DNA of 64,000 nucleotides from Nocardioides mangrovi. GTDB lineage: Bacteria > Actinomycetota > Actinomycetes > Propionibacteriales > Nocardioidaceae. The notes below the pieces were generated by a model, which searched no databases, was not told where the DNA came from, and saw nothing but the letters and a program-made list of their open reading frames with translations. Below, piece by piece: positions 15,695 through 25,092 of this stretch (position 1 is the stretch's first letter; each line of letters opens with the position of its first letter). Location of the stretch: the NCBI RefSeq assembly GCF_020073815.1, contig NZ_JAIQZJ010000003.1, positions 62,001 through 126,000 of the forward strand. Reading direction: 5' to 3'. The position numbers were made by a program, and so were the translations under genes.

Positions 15695-16240
15695 TCAGGC
15701 CTCCTCTCCCTCGTGCGTGTCGGACCCGAGAGCGGCCCGCAGGGCCTTCAGCGCGCGGTGCGCGGTGGACTTCACGTTGCCGGTCGAGCACCTCAGCGTC
15801 TCGGCGATCTCGCGCTCGCTGAGCTGCTCGTAGTAGCGCAGCACGATGACCGCTCGCTGCCGCGGCGGGAGCGACGCCACGTGCGGCCACAGCACGAGCC
15901 GGTCCTCGAGTGCCGAGCCGCCGCCTGGGCGCGGCTCGGGCGGGGCATCGGTCAGCAGCTCCAACCCGCGGGACTTCGGCCGCCGCCCGGAGATGTAGAG
16001 GTTGGTCATCATGCGGCGCAGGTAGGCCGCCGGCTGGTCCGCCCGGCTGACCTTGTCCCAGGTGCGGAAGGCCTGCACCAGCGTCTGCTGGGCGAGATCC
16101 TCCGCGTCTGCGTGGCTGCCGGCGAGCAGGTAGGCCGTCCGATACAGCCGCGGCCACGCGGACGCGGCGTACTCCTCGAACGTCGGCGCATCTGCGCCTG
16201 TCGCTGGCTCGCGGTCACCATCGAGCACCCCCTTCGCCAC
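15695..16240 (-). CDS. SigE-family ECF sigma factor (sigma-70, region 2 and 4)
   Basis: This 181-residue sigma factor directs RNA polymerase to a specific promoter set. Region 2 is LYRTAYLLAGSHADAEDLAQ with QTLVQAFRTWDKV; region 4 is LPPRQRAVIVLRYYEQLSER followed by EIAETLRCSTGNVKSTAHRALKAL. The linker is short, as in the SigE family of actinobacteria. The GTG at 16240 has only a weak ribosome site (CAGG). It is the first gene of a two-gene operon with the membrane DUF881-like protein. The stimulus is unknown. Confidence 0.88.
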   Translation of the reverse strand: MAKGVLDGDREPATGADAPTFEEYAASAWPRLYRTAYLLAGSHADAEDLAQQTLVQAFRTWDKVSRADQPAAYLRRMMTNLYISGRRPKSRGLELLTDAPPEPRPGGGSALEDRLVLWPHVASLPPRQRAVIVLRYYEQLSEREIAETLRCSTGNVKSTAHRALKALRAALGSDTHEGEEA

Positions 16241-16301
16241 CCTGACGCGGGCCGCGCCGCGAAGGTTGCGTCCCGGACCGTACCGGCTCGCAGCCGTGGA
16301 G

Positions 16302-17267
<966 letters not shown>

Positions 17268-17316
17268 AGCCTCCCAACGCCCTGTCGCGCCGCGTCCTTC
17301 CCCGGCGACGACCGCC

Positions 17317-18108
17317 TCAGGAGGCGCCGACCACCGGTACGTCGGGCGTGACCTCGCCCTCGACGGGGGCGACGGTGCCGCCGAAGTACATCTGGGCGAG
17401 GTGCGGGTCGGAGAGGATCGACGCCGCATCGCGCTGGGTGACGACCTTGCCGGACTCCATGACGATGCCGTGGGTGGCCATCCGCATGCCGAACCGGACG
17501 TTCTGCTCGACGATCAGGATCGTCTTTCCGTTCTCACGCAGCACCATCACGGACTCGTAGAGCGACTGCAGCGCCTTGGGGTCGAGGCCGAGGGACGGCT
17601 CGTCGAGGAGCAGCAGCACCGGGTCGAGCATGAGGGACCGCGCGAACTCGACCATCCGGCGCTGACCGCCGGAGAGGTTGCCCGCGTTGTCGTTGCTCCG
17701 GTCCGCGACGATCGGGAAGAGGTCGGCGACCTGGTCGTAGCGCTCCTTCACCAGGGCCTTCTTCCGCCGGATGATGTAGGCGCCGAGGAGCACGTTCTCG
17801 CGCACCGACATGTGGGGGAAGAGCGCGTTCGACTGCGGCACCTGGGAGATGCCGCGCTCGAGGATGTCCGCCGCGGACGCGCGGTGGATCGGCTCGCCCT
17901 GGAGGTGGACCTCGCCGAGCCGGGGGCTGAGCAGGCCACTGACCGTCTTGAGCACGGTCGACTTGCCGGCTCCGTTCGGACCCACGATGCAGGCGACCGA
18001 GCCGTGGGGAACGGTGATGTCGACGCCCTGGAGGACGTCGCCGCCGCCGTACCCCGCGACCACGCCCTGCATGGTCAGCATCGGAGCCGCGCTGGACTGG
18101 TCGCTCAT
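17317..18108 (-). CDS. livF: Branched-chain amino acid type ABC transporter ATPase, LivF
   Basis: This is one of two ATPases energising the importer encoded by the following (upstream-lying) genes. It has 263 residues with Walker [10 protein letters not shown], signature [17 protein letters not shown], Walker [14 protein letters not shown] and the H-loop Val-Glu-Gln of [10 protein letters not shown]. Its ATG overlaps the LivMG stop by 4 bases. Liv-type systems in actinobacterial catabolic loci often carry aromatic or other carboxylic acids rather than amino acids, which fits the surroundings here. Confidence 0.93.
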   Translation of the reverse strand: MSDQSSAAPMLTMQGVVAGYGGGDVLQGVDITVPHGSVACIVGPNGAGKSTVLKTVSGLLSPRLGEVHLQGEPIHRASAADILERGISQVPQSNALFPHMSVRENVLLGAYIIRRKKALVKERYDQVADLFPIVADRSNDNAGNLSGGQRRMVEFARSLMLDPVLLLLDEPSLGLDPKALQSLYESVMVLRENGKTILIVEQNVRFGMRMATHGIVMESGKVVTQRDAASILSDPHLAQMYFGGTVAPVEGEVTPDVPVVGAS

Positions 18109-19922
18109 GCCTCCACCTTCTCCTCGACCACGAAGTCATCGCCCAGGTAGGCGTCGATGACGGCCGGGTCGCGCTGGATCTCGTCGGGCGTGCCGGTGGC
18201 CATGGTGCGGCCGCGGGCGAGCACGTGGATCGGGTCGCACAGGCCCAGCACGAACGGCATGTTGTGCTCGACGAGCAGGAACGTCTTCCCGTAGGAGTTG
18301 AGCTCACGGATCATCTCGGACATCCGCTCGATCAGCACGGGGTTGATGCCGCCGGCGGGCTCGTCGAGCAGGATCACCTTCGGATCGAGCATCAGGATCT
18401 GGGCGAGCTCGACCAGCTTCTGCTGGCCGTAGGACAGGGCGTGCGCCTTCTGGTCGCGGAAGGCGCGCATGCCGACGTACTCCAGCAGCTCCTCGGCCGC
18501 GCGGGCCTCCGCTCCGCTGACGGCGATCCGCCCGAGCTGGCCGATGGAGAAGCTGCGCTGGACGGCGACGACGTTCTCGAGCACCGTCATCTCGCGGAAG
18601 AGCCGAGTGATCTGGAAGGTGCGGCCGAGGCCGGCGTGCGCGCGGTCCCACGAGGGGCGTCCGTCGATCCGCTTGCCGTCCAGCCAGATCTCGCCGGCGT
18701 CTGCCCGGATGGTGTCGTCGATCAGGTTGAAGATCGTGGTCTTGCCCGAGCCGTTGGGACCGATCAGGCCGGTGATCGACCCCTCCGGCACCGCGAACGA
18801 CGCACCGTCGACGGCCTTCACGCCGCCGAAGTGCTTGCGCAGGTTCTTGACCTCGAGGATCGGGCGGTCGGGCAGCTCGGCGCGGTCGACCAGCTGCACC
18901 CGGTCGGTGATCGACGCCAGGCTGCCACCGGTGCCGATGCGGGCACCGACCAGACCGGCCTTGCCGCGCGTCCGGCTCCACTCCAGCGCCGACTGCACGG
19001 CCGGGAGCACGCCCTGCGGCAGGAAGATGACGACGCCGACCAGCAGGCCACCGAAGAGGAACAGCCGCGCGTTGCCACCGCCCCAGTCGTTGTTGGCCAT
19101 CTCGTTGAGCCACTCGATGAGGAACGCCCCGACCACCGGGCCCCACAGGGTGCCCTTGCCGCCGATCAGCATCGAGAGCACCAGCTGCACGCTGATCAGG
19201 ATGCTGAACATGCCGCGCGGGTCGATGAAGGTCAGGTAGTAGCCGTAGACCGCGCCCGCCATGCCGACCATGAAGGCGCTGGCCATGAAGGCGATGATCT
19301 TCTCGATCGGCAGGTTGATCCCGATCGTGGCCGCCTTCGTCTCGTCCTCGCGGATCGCGATCAGGCCCATGCCCAGCTTGGTCCGGCGGATCCACCAGGT
19401 CAGGAGCACCTGCACCGCGAGGATGCCGAGCAGCACGTAGTAGAACGGCCAGTTGATGATGTCGCGGTCCCACGTCGGGAGCGGCAGGGTCAGGCCCGCC
19501 GTGCCGTTGGTCAGCGACACCCAGTTGATCGCGATCACCTGGACGAGGAAGAGGAACGCCACGGTGATGATCACGAACGACGGGCCGCGCGAGCGCAGCG
19601 ACACGAACCCGAGCACCAGTGCCACCGCGGACGCGACGACGCCGGCGAGTGGCACCCACAGCCACGGGTTCGTGTCCGGCATCTTCCCGGCCAGCACACC
19701 GATGGTGTAGCCGCCGAGGCCGATGAACGCGCCCTGGCCCAGCGACACGTAGCCGGCGAACCCGGAGATGATGTTGAGGCCGCTGGCACCGACCGCGAAG
19801 ACCAGCGACAGGATGATCATGTTCTGGTAGTAGATGTCGTCGCTGACCATCGGGTAGATGACCAGCAGGGCGGCCGCGACGATCGCGATCACGCGCCCGA
19901 CCCAGATCGGCTGGATCCTCAT
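18105..19922 (-). CDS. LivM-LivG fusion: permease plus ATPase
   Basis: A single 605-residue protein joins the LivM permease to the LivG ATPase. Residues 1 to about 320 are membrane helices with the BPD_transp_2 pattern ([36 protein letters not shown] and [18 protein letters not shown]). After a linker, residues from about 350 form an ATPase with Walker [27 protein letters not shown] as signature (LSYGQ in place of LSGGQ, usual for LivG) and [11 protein letters not shown]. Such fusions are known in actinobacteria. It is coupled by 4-base overlaps to livH and livF. Confidence 0.92.
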   Translation of the reverse strand: MRIQPIWVGRVIAIVAAALLVIYPMVSDDIYYQNMIILSLVFAVGASGLNIISGFAGYVSLGQGAFIGLGGYTIGVLAGKMPDTNPWLWVPLAGVVASAVALVLGFVSLRSRGPSFVIITVAFLFLVQVIAINWVSLTNGTAGLTLPLPTWDRDIINWPFYYVLLGILAVQVLLTWWIRRTKLGMGLIAIREDETKAATIGINLPIEKIIAFMASAFMVGMAGAVYGYYLTFIDPRGMFSILISVQLVLSMLIGGKGTLWGPVVGAFLIEWLNEMANNDWGGGNARLFLFGGLLVGVVIFLPQGVLPAVQSALEWSRTRGKAGLVGARIGTGGSLASITDRVQLVDRAELPDRPILEVKNLRKHFGGVKAVDGASFAVPEGSITGLIGPNGSGKTTIFNLIDDTIRADAGEIWLDGKRIDGRPSWDRAHAGLGRTFQITRLFREMTVLENVVAVQRSFSIGQLGRIAVSGAEARAAEELLEYVGMRAFRDQKAHALSYGQQKLVELAQILMLDPKVILLDEPAGGINPVLIERMSEMIRELNSYGKTFLLVEHNMPFVLGLCDPIHVLARGRTMATGTPDEIQRDPAVIDAYLGDDFVVEEKVEA

Positions 19923-20803
19923 GCGGCGACAGCATCCTCTCGGAGTCGGGTGCCCAGCAGGCCCTGCGGACGGATGAGGAGCACCGCGAAGACGATCGCG
20001 TAAGGCACCGCGGTGGCCCACGCGGGTGACCAGTACGTCGCGGTCAGGGTCTCCGCGAGGCCGAACATCAGCGCGCCGAGCACGGCGCCGTTGAGGCTGC
20101 CGAGGCCACCGAGGACCACGATCGCCAGGAGTCGGGCGATCCACTGGTAGTGGGACCCGGGCACGAACGGGTAGAGCACGCCGGTGATCGCACCCGCGGC
20201 CCCTGCGGCGGCGATGCCGATGCCGAACACCAGGGCCGCGACGGACGCGACCCGGATGCCGACCAGCTGCGCCGACGCGGGGTTGGTCGCGGCCGCCCGG
20301 ATCGCCCGGCCGAGCCACGACTTGGTCAGCAGCAGCCACAGGGCGACGAGCACCACGACGGCGATCAGGCCGCCGTACACCTGCGCCTTCGGGAGGAACA
20401 GGCCGCCGACGGTGAAGGACTCGTCGGCGTACGACGGCCGGATCGCGGTCGAGTTGTTGCCCCAGACCTCGCCCATCACCCCCTCGAGCACGAGCGCCAG
20501 GCCGAACGTCAGCAGGACGGTCGACGACATCGGGGCGCTGCGGATCGGGGAGACCGCGACCTTGTAGGTGACCCAGCCGACCGCGAAGACGACCGGGGTC
20601 GTGATCACGATGGCGAGCAACGGGTCGATGCCGAGGGTGTCCCAGAGCCAGTAGGTCACGAAGGCTCCGAGGATCACGTAGGCACCGTGGGCGATGTTGA
20701 TCACCCGCATGACACCGAAGATCAGGGTCAGTCCACTCGCTGCGAGGGCGTAGACGCCGCCGAGCAGCAGGCCGAGGACGAGGGTCTGGAGCAGCTCGGT
20801 CAT
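19919..20803 (-). CDS. livH: Branched-chain amino acid type ABC permease, LivH
   Basis: This 294-residue permease has about eight membrane helices. The start MTELLQTLVLGLLLGGVYAL and the following GVMRVINIAHGAYVILGAF are classic LivH; KSWLGRAIRAAATNPASAQLVGI is the cytoplasmic coupling loop and GLGSLNGAVLGALMFGL a conserved late segment. The ATG at 20803 shares a base with the stop of the binding-protein gene (TGATG). It works with the LivM half of the fused protein to form the transmembrane channel. Confidence 0.93.
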   Translation of the reverse strand: MTELLQTLVLGLLLGGVYALAASGLTLIFGVMRVINIAHGAYVILGAFVTYWLWDTLGIDPLLAIVITTPVVFAVGWVTYKVAVSPIRSAPMSSTVLLTFGLALVLEGVMGEVWGNNSTAIRPSYADESFTVGGLFLPKAQVYGGLIAVVVLVALWLLLTKSWLGRAIRAAATNPASAQLVGIRVASVAALVFGIGIAAAGAAGAITGVLYPFVPGSHYQWIARLLAIVVLGGLGSLNGAVLGALMFGLAETLTATYWSPAWATAVPYAIVFAVLLIRPQGLLGTRLREDAVAA

Positions 20804-22044
20804 CAGCTGGCGCCCCCGGGCTTCCAACCCTGGATGAGCTCGTCGGAGGTGGCGAACTCCTGCGGAAGCACGAACTGCACGGAGTCACCCTGCCACTGGC
20901 CGATGAGGAAGTCGCCGTTCGGCGAGCCGTCGTCGTTCCAGGTCAGGTCACCGAGGATCGTCGACACGGTGTTCTCGCGCAGCCAGTCGGCCATCGCCGC
21001 CTGGTCGTCGATGCTGCCGACGCCCTCGGCCGCGGCCTGGAGGACCTGACCGGCGGCGTACGCGTCGGCGGCGTCCTCCGGCGGCTCCTGACCGTCGAAC
21101 ATCTCCTTGTACTTCGCGACGAAGTCGGCGTTGCCGGGGGTGTCCGCGGTCGGCGCGTGGCTGATGCCGAACATGATGCCCTCGGTGTTCTCCGGGCCGA
21201 TCGCGTCGGCGTACTGCTTGCCGAGCGAGGGGGCCGTCGTCTGGTAGAGCCAGTCCGGGGTGAAGCCGGCCTTGAGCATCGCGCGGACCAGGCCGACGCC
21301 GTCCTCGAAGACCGCACCGTGGACGACCACGTCGGGGTCGGCGGCCTTGATGGCGGTCACGATCGAGTCGAAGTTCTTGGTGTCGGTGGCGTAGGTCTCC
21401 TGGTAGACGGTCTGGATGCCCGCGGCCTCCAGGATCTGCCGGACGCCGTCCACGTTCGGCGCCGCGAACGGGTCGTCGATGGTCGGGTACGCCGCGGTCT
21501 TGGGCCGCTCGTCCTCCGGCAGTCCGGCGAGGTACTCGGCGAAGAGCTTGCCCTGCTTGTCGGCGGTCGCCTGCTGGGCGAAGAAGAGGTACTTGAACCC
21601 GCGGCTGAACATCTCGGGCGACCCACCGGCCGGCTCGACGTACAGCATCTGGTTCTTCTCGGCGACCGCCGAGGCGGGCAGGTTGAGCAGCGAGGAGAAG
21701 GTCCCGAGAAGGAGGTCGACCTTGTCCTGGCTGATCAGCGCGTTGTAGTCGGAGACGATGGTGTTCTGGTTGGACGCGTCGTCCTTGACGACGACGTCCA
21801 CGTCGCGGCCGAGCAGGCCGCCGTTGTCGTTGACCATCTCCTGCCAGACCTGGTAGCCCTGCTGGGCCGCCTGGCCGGGCTGGGAGAACTCACCGGTCAG
21901 TGGGAGCGACGAGCCGATGCGGATCGTGGCGTCGGAGCCACCACCTCCACCGCTCGAGTCATCACCGCAAGCCGCCAGCCCGAGCGCCAGGACTCCGGCC
22001 AGCGCCGCGGCGGTCCAGCCGTGGCGAAGCGAAACGTGGGACAT
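20803..22044 (-). CDS. Liv-type ABC transporter substrate-binding lipoprotein
   Basis: This extracytoplasmic receptor of the importer has 413 residues. A lipoprotein signal (LAGVLALGLAACGDD, lipobox LAAC near residue 26) precedes a Ser/Gly linker and a Peripla_BP_6 domain: IRIGSSLPLTGEFSQPGQAA, VDVVVKDDASNQ, LLLGTFSSLL and KTAAYPTIDDPFA. The ligand is unknown; given the neighbours an aromatic or cyclic acid is as likely as an amino acid. The start has a good Shine-Dalgarno (GAGGAGG). A perfect 16-base palindrome at 22061-22076 lies 16 bases upstream and matches the LacI-type operators elsewhere in the window. Confidence 0.92.
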   Translation of the reverse strand: MSHVSLRHGWTAAALAGVLALGLAACGDDSSGGGGGSDATIRIGSSLPLTGEFSQPGQAAQQGYQVWQEMVNDNGGLLGRDVDVVVKDDASNQNTIVSDYNALISQDKVDLLLGTFSSLLNLPASAVAEKNQMLYVEPAGGSPEMFSRGFKYLFFAQQATADKQGKLFAEYLAGLPEDERPKTAAYPTIDDPFAAPNVDGVRQILEAAGIQTVYQETYATDTKNFDSIVTAIKAADPDVVVHGAVFEDGVGLVRAMLKAGFTPDWLYQTTAPSLGKQYADAIGPENTEGIMFGISHAPTADTPGNADFVAKYKEMFDGQEPPEDAADAYAAGQVLQAAAEGVGSIDDQAAMADWLRENTVSTILGDLTWNDDGSPNGDFLIGQWQGDSVQFVLPQEFATSDELIQGWKPGGAS

Positions 22045-22060
22045 TCTTCCTCCTCGGGGT

Positions 22061-22076
22061 CCGCAATCGATTGCGG
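22061..22076. promoter_or_regulatory. LacI-type operator A before the Liv importer operon
   Basis: CCGCAATCGATTGCGG is a perfect 16-base palindrome with the central CG step typical of LacI-family operators. It ends between promoter and ATG of the binding-protein gene, a place where a bound repressor would block transcription. Confidence 0.68.
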
Positions 22077-22185
22077 CTCTCGCAGTCTTGTGAACGGCGC
22101 CACACTCTGTCAAGCAATTCCGCGTAACTTGCGTCCTCTGCGGCGAGTCGACCCGATCTCGGTGGGCCCGCAATCGCCCCGACTC

Positions 22186-22201
22186 TTGCAAACGGTTGTG
22201 G
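22186..22201. promoter_or_regulatory. LacI-type operator B before the FAD oxidoreductase gene
   Basis: TTGCAAACGGTTGTGG matches operator E at 43053 at 13 of 16 positions. A possible -10, GACGCT at 22209-22214, starts 23 bases after the operator start, the same offset as at operators D and E. An extra half-site, CCGCAATCG, lies at 22168-22176. Confidence 0.6.
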
Positions 22202-22221
22202 CACCTGCGACGCTCCCCTGC

Positions 22222-23793
22222 ATGGCTCAGGACAACACCCTGACGGCCACGGCCCTCCCCGAGGAGGCCGAGGTCGTCGTGATCGGCGCCGGGCACAACT
22301 CGCTGGTCGCCGCGGCCTACCTGGCGCGGGCCGGACTCGAGGTGGTCGTCGTGGAGGCGAACGCCCAGCCGGGTGGCAACACCCGGACCGAGGAGCTCAC
22401 CCTCCCCGGCTTCGCCCACGACTCGTGCAGCAGCGCGCACGTGCTCATCCAGAACAATCCGCTGATCCGCGACGACGAGCTCGGGCTGCTCGCCGAGTAC
22501 GGCCTCGAGTACCTCGCCACCGACCCCGCCGTCGTGCTGCCGCAGCCCGACGGCGAGGTCCTGGTGATGCACCGGGACCTCGAGGCGACCGCGGCCGAGC
22601 TGGCGCGCTGGTCCTCCGAGGACGCCCGTACCTTCGAGCAGCTCATCGGCGAGTGGCGCGGTGGACTCGCGGCGGCGCACGGACGGTGGAGCTCCCACCT
22701 GCCGCAACCGGACGACGCGACCTCGCGGCGCTACCGGGAGCTGCGGAGCAGGAGCGCCTGGGACGTCGTGCACGAGCGGTTCACGCATCCCGTCGTCCGC
22801 TCCTTCATGCTCTGGCTGGCGATGGCCACGATCCAGGACCCGCGCCGCGCCGGCACCGGCTTCCTGCCGTCGTCGCTCGCGGCCGGGCGACTCGACTTCG
22901 GCTGGACCACCCCGGTCGGGGGCAGCCAGGCGCTCCCCGACGCCCTCATCCGCATCATCGAGAAGCACGGGGGTCAGGTCGTGTGCGGCGCGCCGGTGGT
23001 GGGCCTGGTGACCGACGGCAGCCGGGTGCGCGGGGTCCGGGTAGCCGGCGGCACCGAGGTGCGCGCGCGGCGCGCGGTGGTCGCCGGCGGCCATCTCGCG
23101 ACCCTGCCCTCGATGCTCGAGGGACGTGCCCCGACCGCCGACCTCGAACGCGCTCGCGACTCCTGGCGGCCCGGGCTCAGCGTGCTGGCCGTCCACGCCG
23201 CTCTGCGCGGCGACCTCGGCTTCGGACCGAACGGTCTCCCGAGTGCCGCCGCAGGCCTCGGCACCGCCGACGGCATCGTCCGTCACCTCGACCGGTTCGC
23301 TGCCGGCGACTGGGACGCCGAGGACCCGTGGCTGCTGGTGGTCAACCAGACCGCGGTCGATCCCACCCGACGGCCCGTCGACGGTGGTGGGACCTTCAAG
23401 ATCCTGACGATCGCGCCGTACGAGCTGAGCGGCGGGCGGTCGTGGGAGTCGGAGAAGGACGAGTACGGCGCCCGCATCGTCGACCTCGTGCGCCGCCACG
23501 CGACCGGACTCGAGGTCGACGACATCCTGGCCATGCGCACCGAGTCGCCGCTCGACGTCGCCGCGCACAACCCCCAGAACCTCGGCGGCTCCTGCCACGG
23601 CGGCGAGTTCCAGCTCGACGGTGAGGTGGTCGCCGGCTGGCAGCGCTACGACACCGACGTCCCCGGCCTCTTCCTCACCGGCGCGTGCGTCCACCCCGGC
23701 GGCTCCGTCTCGGGCCGCCCGGGCCGCAACGCCGCCCGCACCGTGCTGACCTCGCTCGGCCTCGACCCGCTGGACGTGATGGGTCCCAGCTAG
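22222..23793 (+). CDS. Phytoene-desaturase-like FAD-dependent oxidoreductase
   Basis: This 523-residue flavoprotein starts with the dinucleotide-binding fold EVVVIGAGHNSLVAAAYLAR followed by VVVVEANAQPGGNTRTEEL (the PGG motif). Its C-terminus LFLTGACVHPGGSVSGRPGRNAA is the second FAD region of the NAD(P)/FAD phytoene desaturase superfamily. The reaction is not known; relatives include carotenoid desaturases, isomerases and amine oxidases, and no carotenoid genes are nearby. It is divergent from the Liv operon, with a LacI-type operator in front, so it probably acts on the imported compound. It shares the palindrome CTAG with the convergent E2 gene as overlapping stop codons. Confidence 0.85.
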   Translation: MAQDNTLTATALPEEAEVVVIGAGHNSLVAAAYLARAGLEVVVVEANAQPGGNTRTEELTLPGFAHDSCSSAHVLIQNNPLIRDDELGLLAEYGLEYLATDPAVVLPQPDGEVLVMHRDLEATAAELARWSSEDARTFEQLIGEWRGGLAAAHGRWSSHLPQPDDATSRRYRELRSRSAWDVVHERFTHPVVRSFMLWLAMATIQDPRRAGTGFLPSSLAAGRLDFGWTTPVGGSQALPDALIRIIEKHGGQVVCGAPVVGLVTDGSRVRGVRVAGGTEVRARRAVVAGGHLATLPSMLEGRAPTADLERARDSWRPGLSVLAVHAALRGDLGFGPNGLPSAAAGLGTADGIVRHLDRFAAGDWDAEDPWLLVVNQTAVDPTRRPVDGGGTFKILTIAPYELSGGRSWESEKDEYGARIVDLVRRHATGLEVDDILAMRTESPLDVAAHNPQNLGGSCHGGEFQLDGEVVAGWQRYDTDVPGLFLTGACVHPGGSVSGRPGRNAARTVLTSLGLDPLDVMGPS

Positions 23794-25091
23794 GTGGCCG
23801 AGGCGCCGGGAGCTTCATCGGTCGGCCGATGAAGCAACCCGCGCCCGCACCCAACGAATCGCACCCGGGGCTCCCAGAGGTCGGTGAGCGCGGCGAGCCA
23901 GCGGGCGGCGACGACCCCGTCGACGGGGCGGTGGTCGACCGACAGGGTGACGGTCATCCGCTTGCCGGGCACGACCGCACCGTCCTCGACGACCGGCTCG
24001 TCTCGCACCGCGCCGACCGCGAGGATCGCGGCGTGGGGTGGGTTGATGATCGCGGCGAACTCCTCGACGCCGTACATGCCGAGGTTGGTCACGCTGATCG
24101 TGCCGCCCTCGAGCTCGTCCTGCTTCAGCCTCCCGTCGCGAGCACGCGCGGCGAGGTCACGCACGCGCGCGGCGACCTCGCTGACCGGGAGCGACGTGAC
24201 GTCGCGGAGCACCGGGGTCACCAGGCCCCGGTCGGTGGCGACGGCGACCGCGACGTCGACGGTGTCGAAGGTGCGGACGGCGTCGGGGGTCCAGACGACG
24301 TTCATCTCCGGTACGGCGCGGTGCGCGGCCGCGACGGCCTTGACGACGAGGTCGTTGACCGAGACCTTCACGTCGCCGTCGTTGACCTCGGCACGCAACG
24401 CGACCAGGGCGTCCGCGCGGACGGTCGCGCGCACGTAGAAGTGCGGCGCGGTCTGCTTGCTCTCGGTGAGCCGGCTCGCGATCGCCCGGCGCAGCCGGGT
24501 GTGCGGGATCTCCGACGCAGGGGCGTCGTGGGTCGGTGCCAGAACGGCGCGCGTCTCGGCGACGGGGGCGGGAACGGGCTCCGTCCGGGCGGCGAGAGCG
24601 CGCTCGACGTCGCGGCGCAGGATCCGCCCGCGAGGCCCCGTGCCGGGCAGGTCGTCGATGGGGAGCCCGGCGTCCTTGGCGATCTTGCGGGCCAGCGGGC
24701 TCGCGAACAGCCGGCGCGTCGGCGCGGCCGCCACCTCCTCCACCACCGGTGTCGCCTGCTCCGGCACGTCGCGCCGCTCCGGGAGGACGGGGGCGGTCGC
24801 GACCGCGACGCCGAGGGCGGCCAGGACCGCGTCGAGGTCGTCCACGGTCTCCCCGACCGCGCCGAGGACGGCGATCGGGGCGCCGACCTCGACCTGGGAG
24901 CCGGGAGCCACCAGCGTCTTGATGACGATGCCGGCGTCCTCGGCCTCGACGTCGACGACGGCCTTCTCCGTCTCGACCGTCGCGATCGCGTCGGTGGCGG
25001 AGAACTCGGCGTTCTCCGCCACCAGCCAGTCGGCGAGGACGGCGTCGGTCGCGTTGGCCGCGACCTCGGGCATGCGCAGCACGGTGGGCAC
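23790..25091 (-). CDS. 2-Oxoacid dehydrogenase E2 (dihydrolipoyl acyltransferase)
   Basis: This is the core acyltransferase of a pyruvate/branched-chain/acetoin-type complex, 433 residues. The lipoyl domain near residues 5-80 carries the lipoylated Lys in TVETEKAVVDV. An E1/E3-binding domain follows (FASPLARKIAKDAGLPIDDL with GTGPRGRILRRD), then the catalytic domain with VTNLGMYGVEEFAAIINPP and DHRPVDG, where His and Asp are the catalytic pair and Pro replaces the usual Val. GTG 25091 is one base after the E1 stop. No E3 gene is present in the window, so E3 must come from elsewhere. Confidence 0.9.
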   Translation of the reverse strand: MPTVLRMPEVAANATDAVLADWLVAENAEFSATDAIATVETEKAVVDVEAEDAGIVIKTLVAPGSQVEVGAPIAVLGAVGETVDDLDAVLAALGVAVATAPVLPERRDVPEQATPVVEEVAAAPTRRLFASPLARKIAKDAGLPIDDLPGTGPRGRILRRDVERALAARTEPVPAPVAETRAVLAPTHDAPASEIPHTRLRRAIASRLTESKQTAPHFYVRATVRADALVALRAEVNDGDVKVSVNDLVVKAVAAAHRAVPEMNVVWTPDAVRTFDTVDVAVAVATDRGLVTPVLRDVTSLPVSEVAARVRDLAARARDGRLKQDELEGGTISVTNLGMYGVEEFAAIINPPHAAILAVGAVRDEPVVEDGAVVPGKRMTVTLSVDHRPVDGVVAARWLAALTDLWEPRVRFVGCGRGLLHRPTDEAPGASAT

Positions 25092-25092
25092 G

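Noticed and set aside
18225..20003. 592-codon plus-strand frame opposite the LivMG fusion
   Set aside because: The minus strand has Walker A/B motifs and permease helices; this frame is antisense noise.
20803..23694. Long N-terminal extension of the Liv binding protein frame up to 23694
   Set aside because: The lipoprotein signal and ribosome site place the start at 22044; the upstream part is antisense to the FAD oxidoreductase gene.
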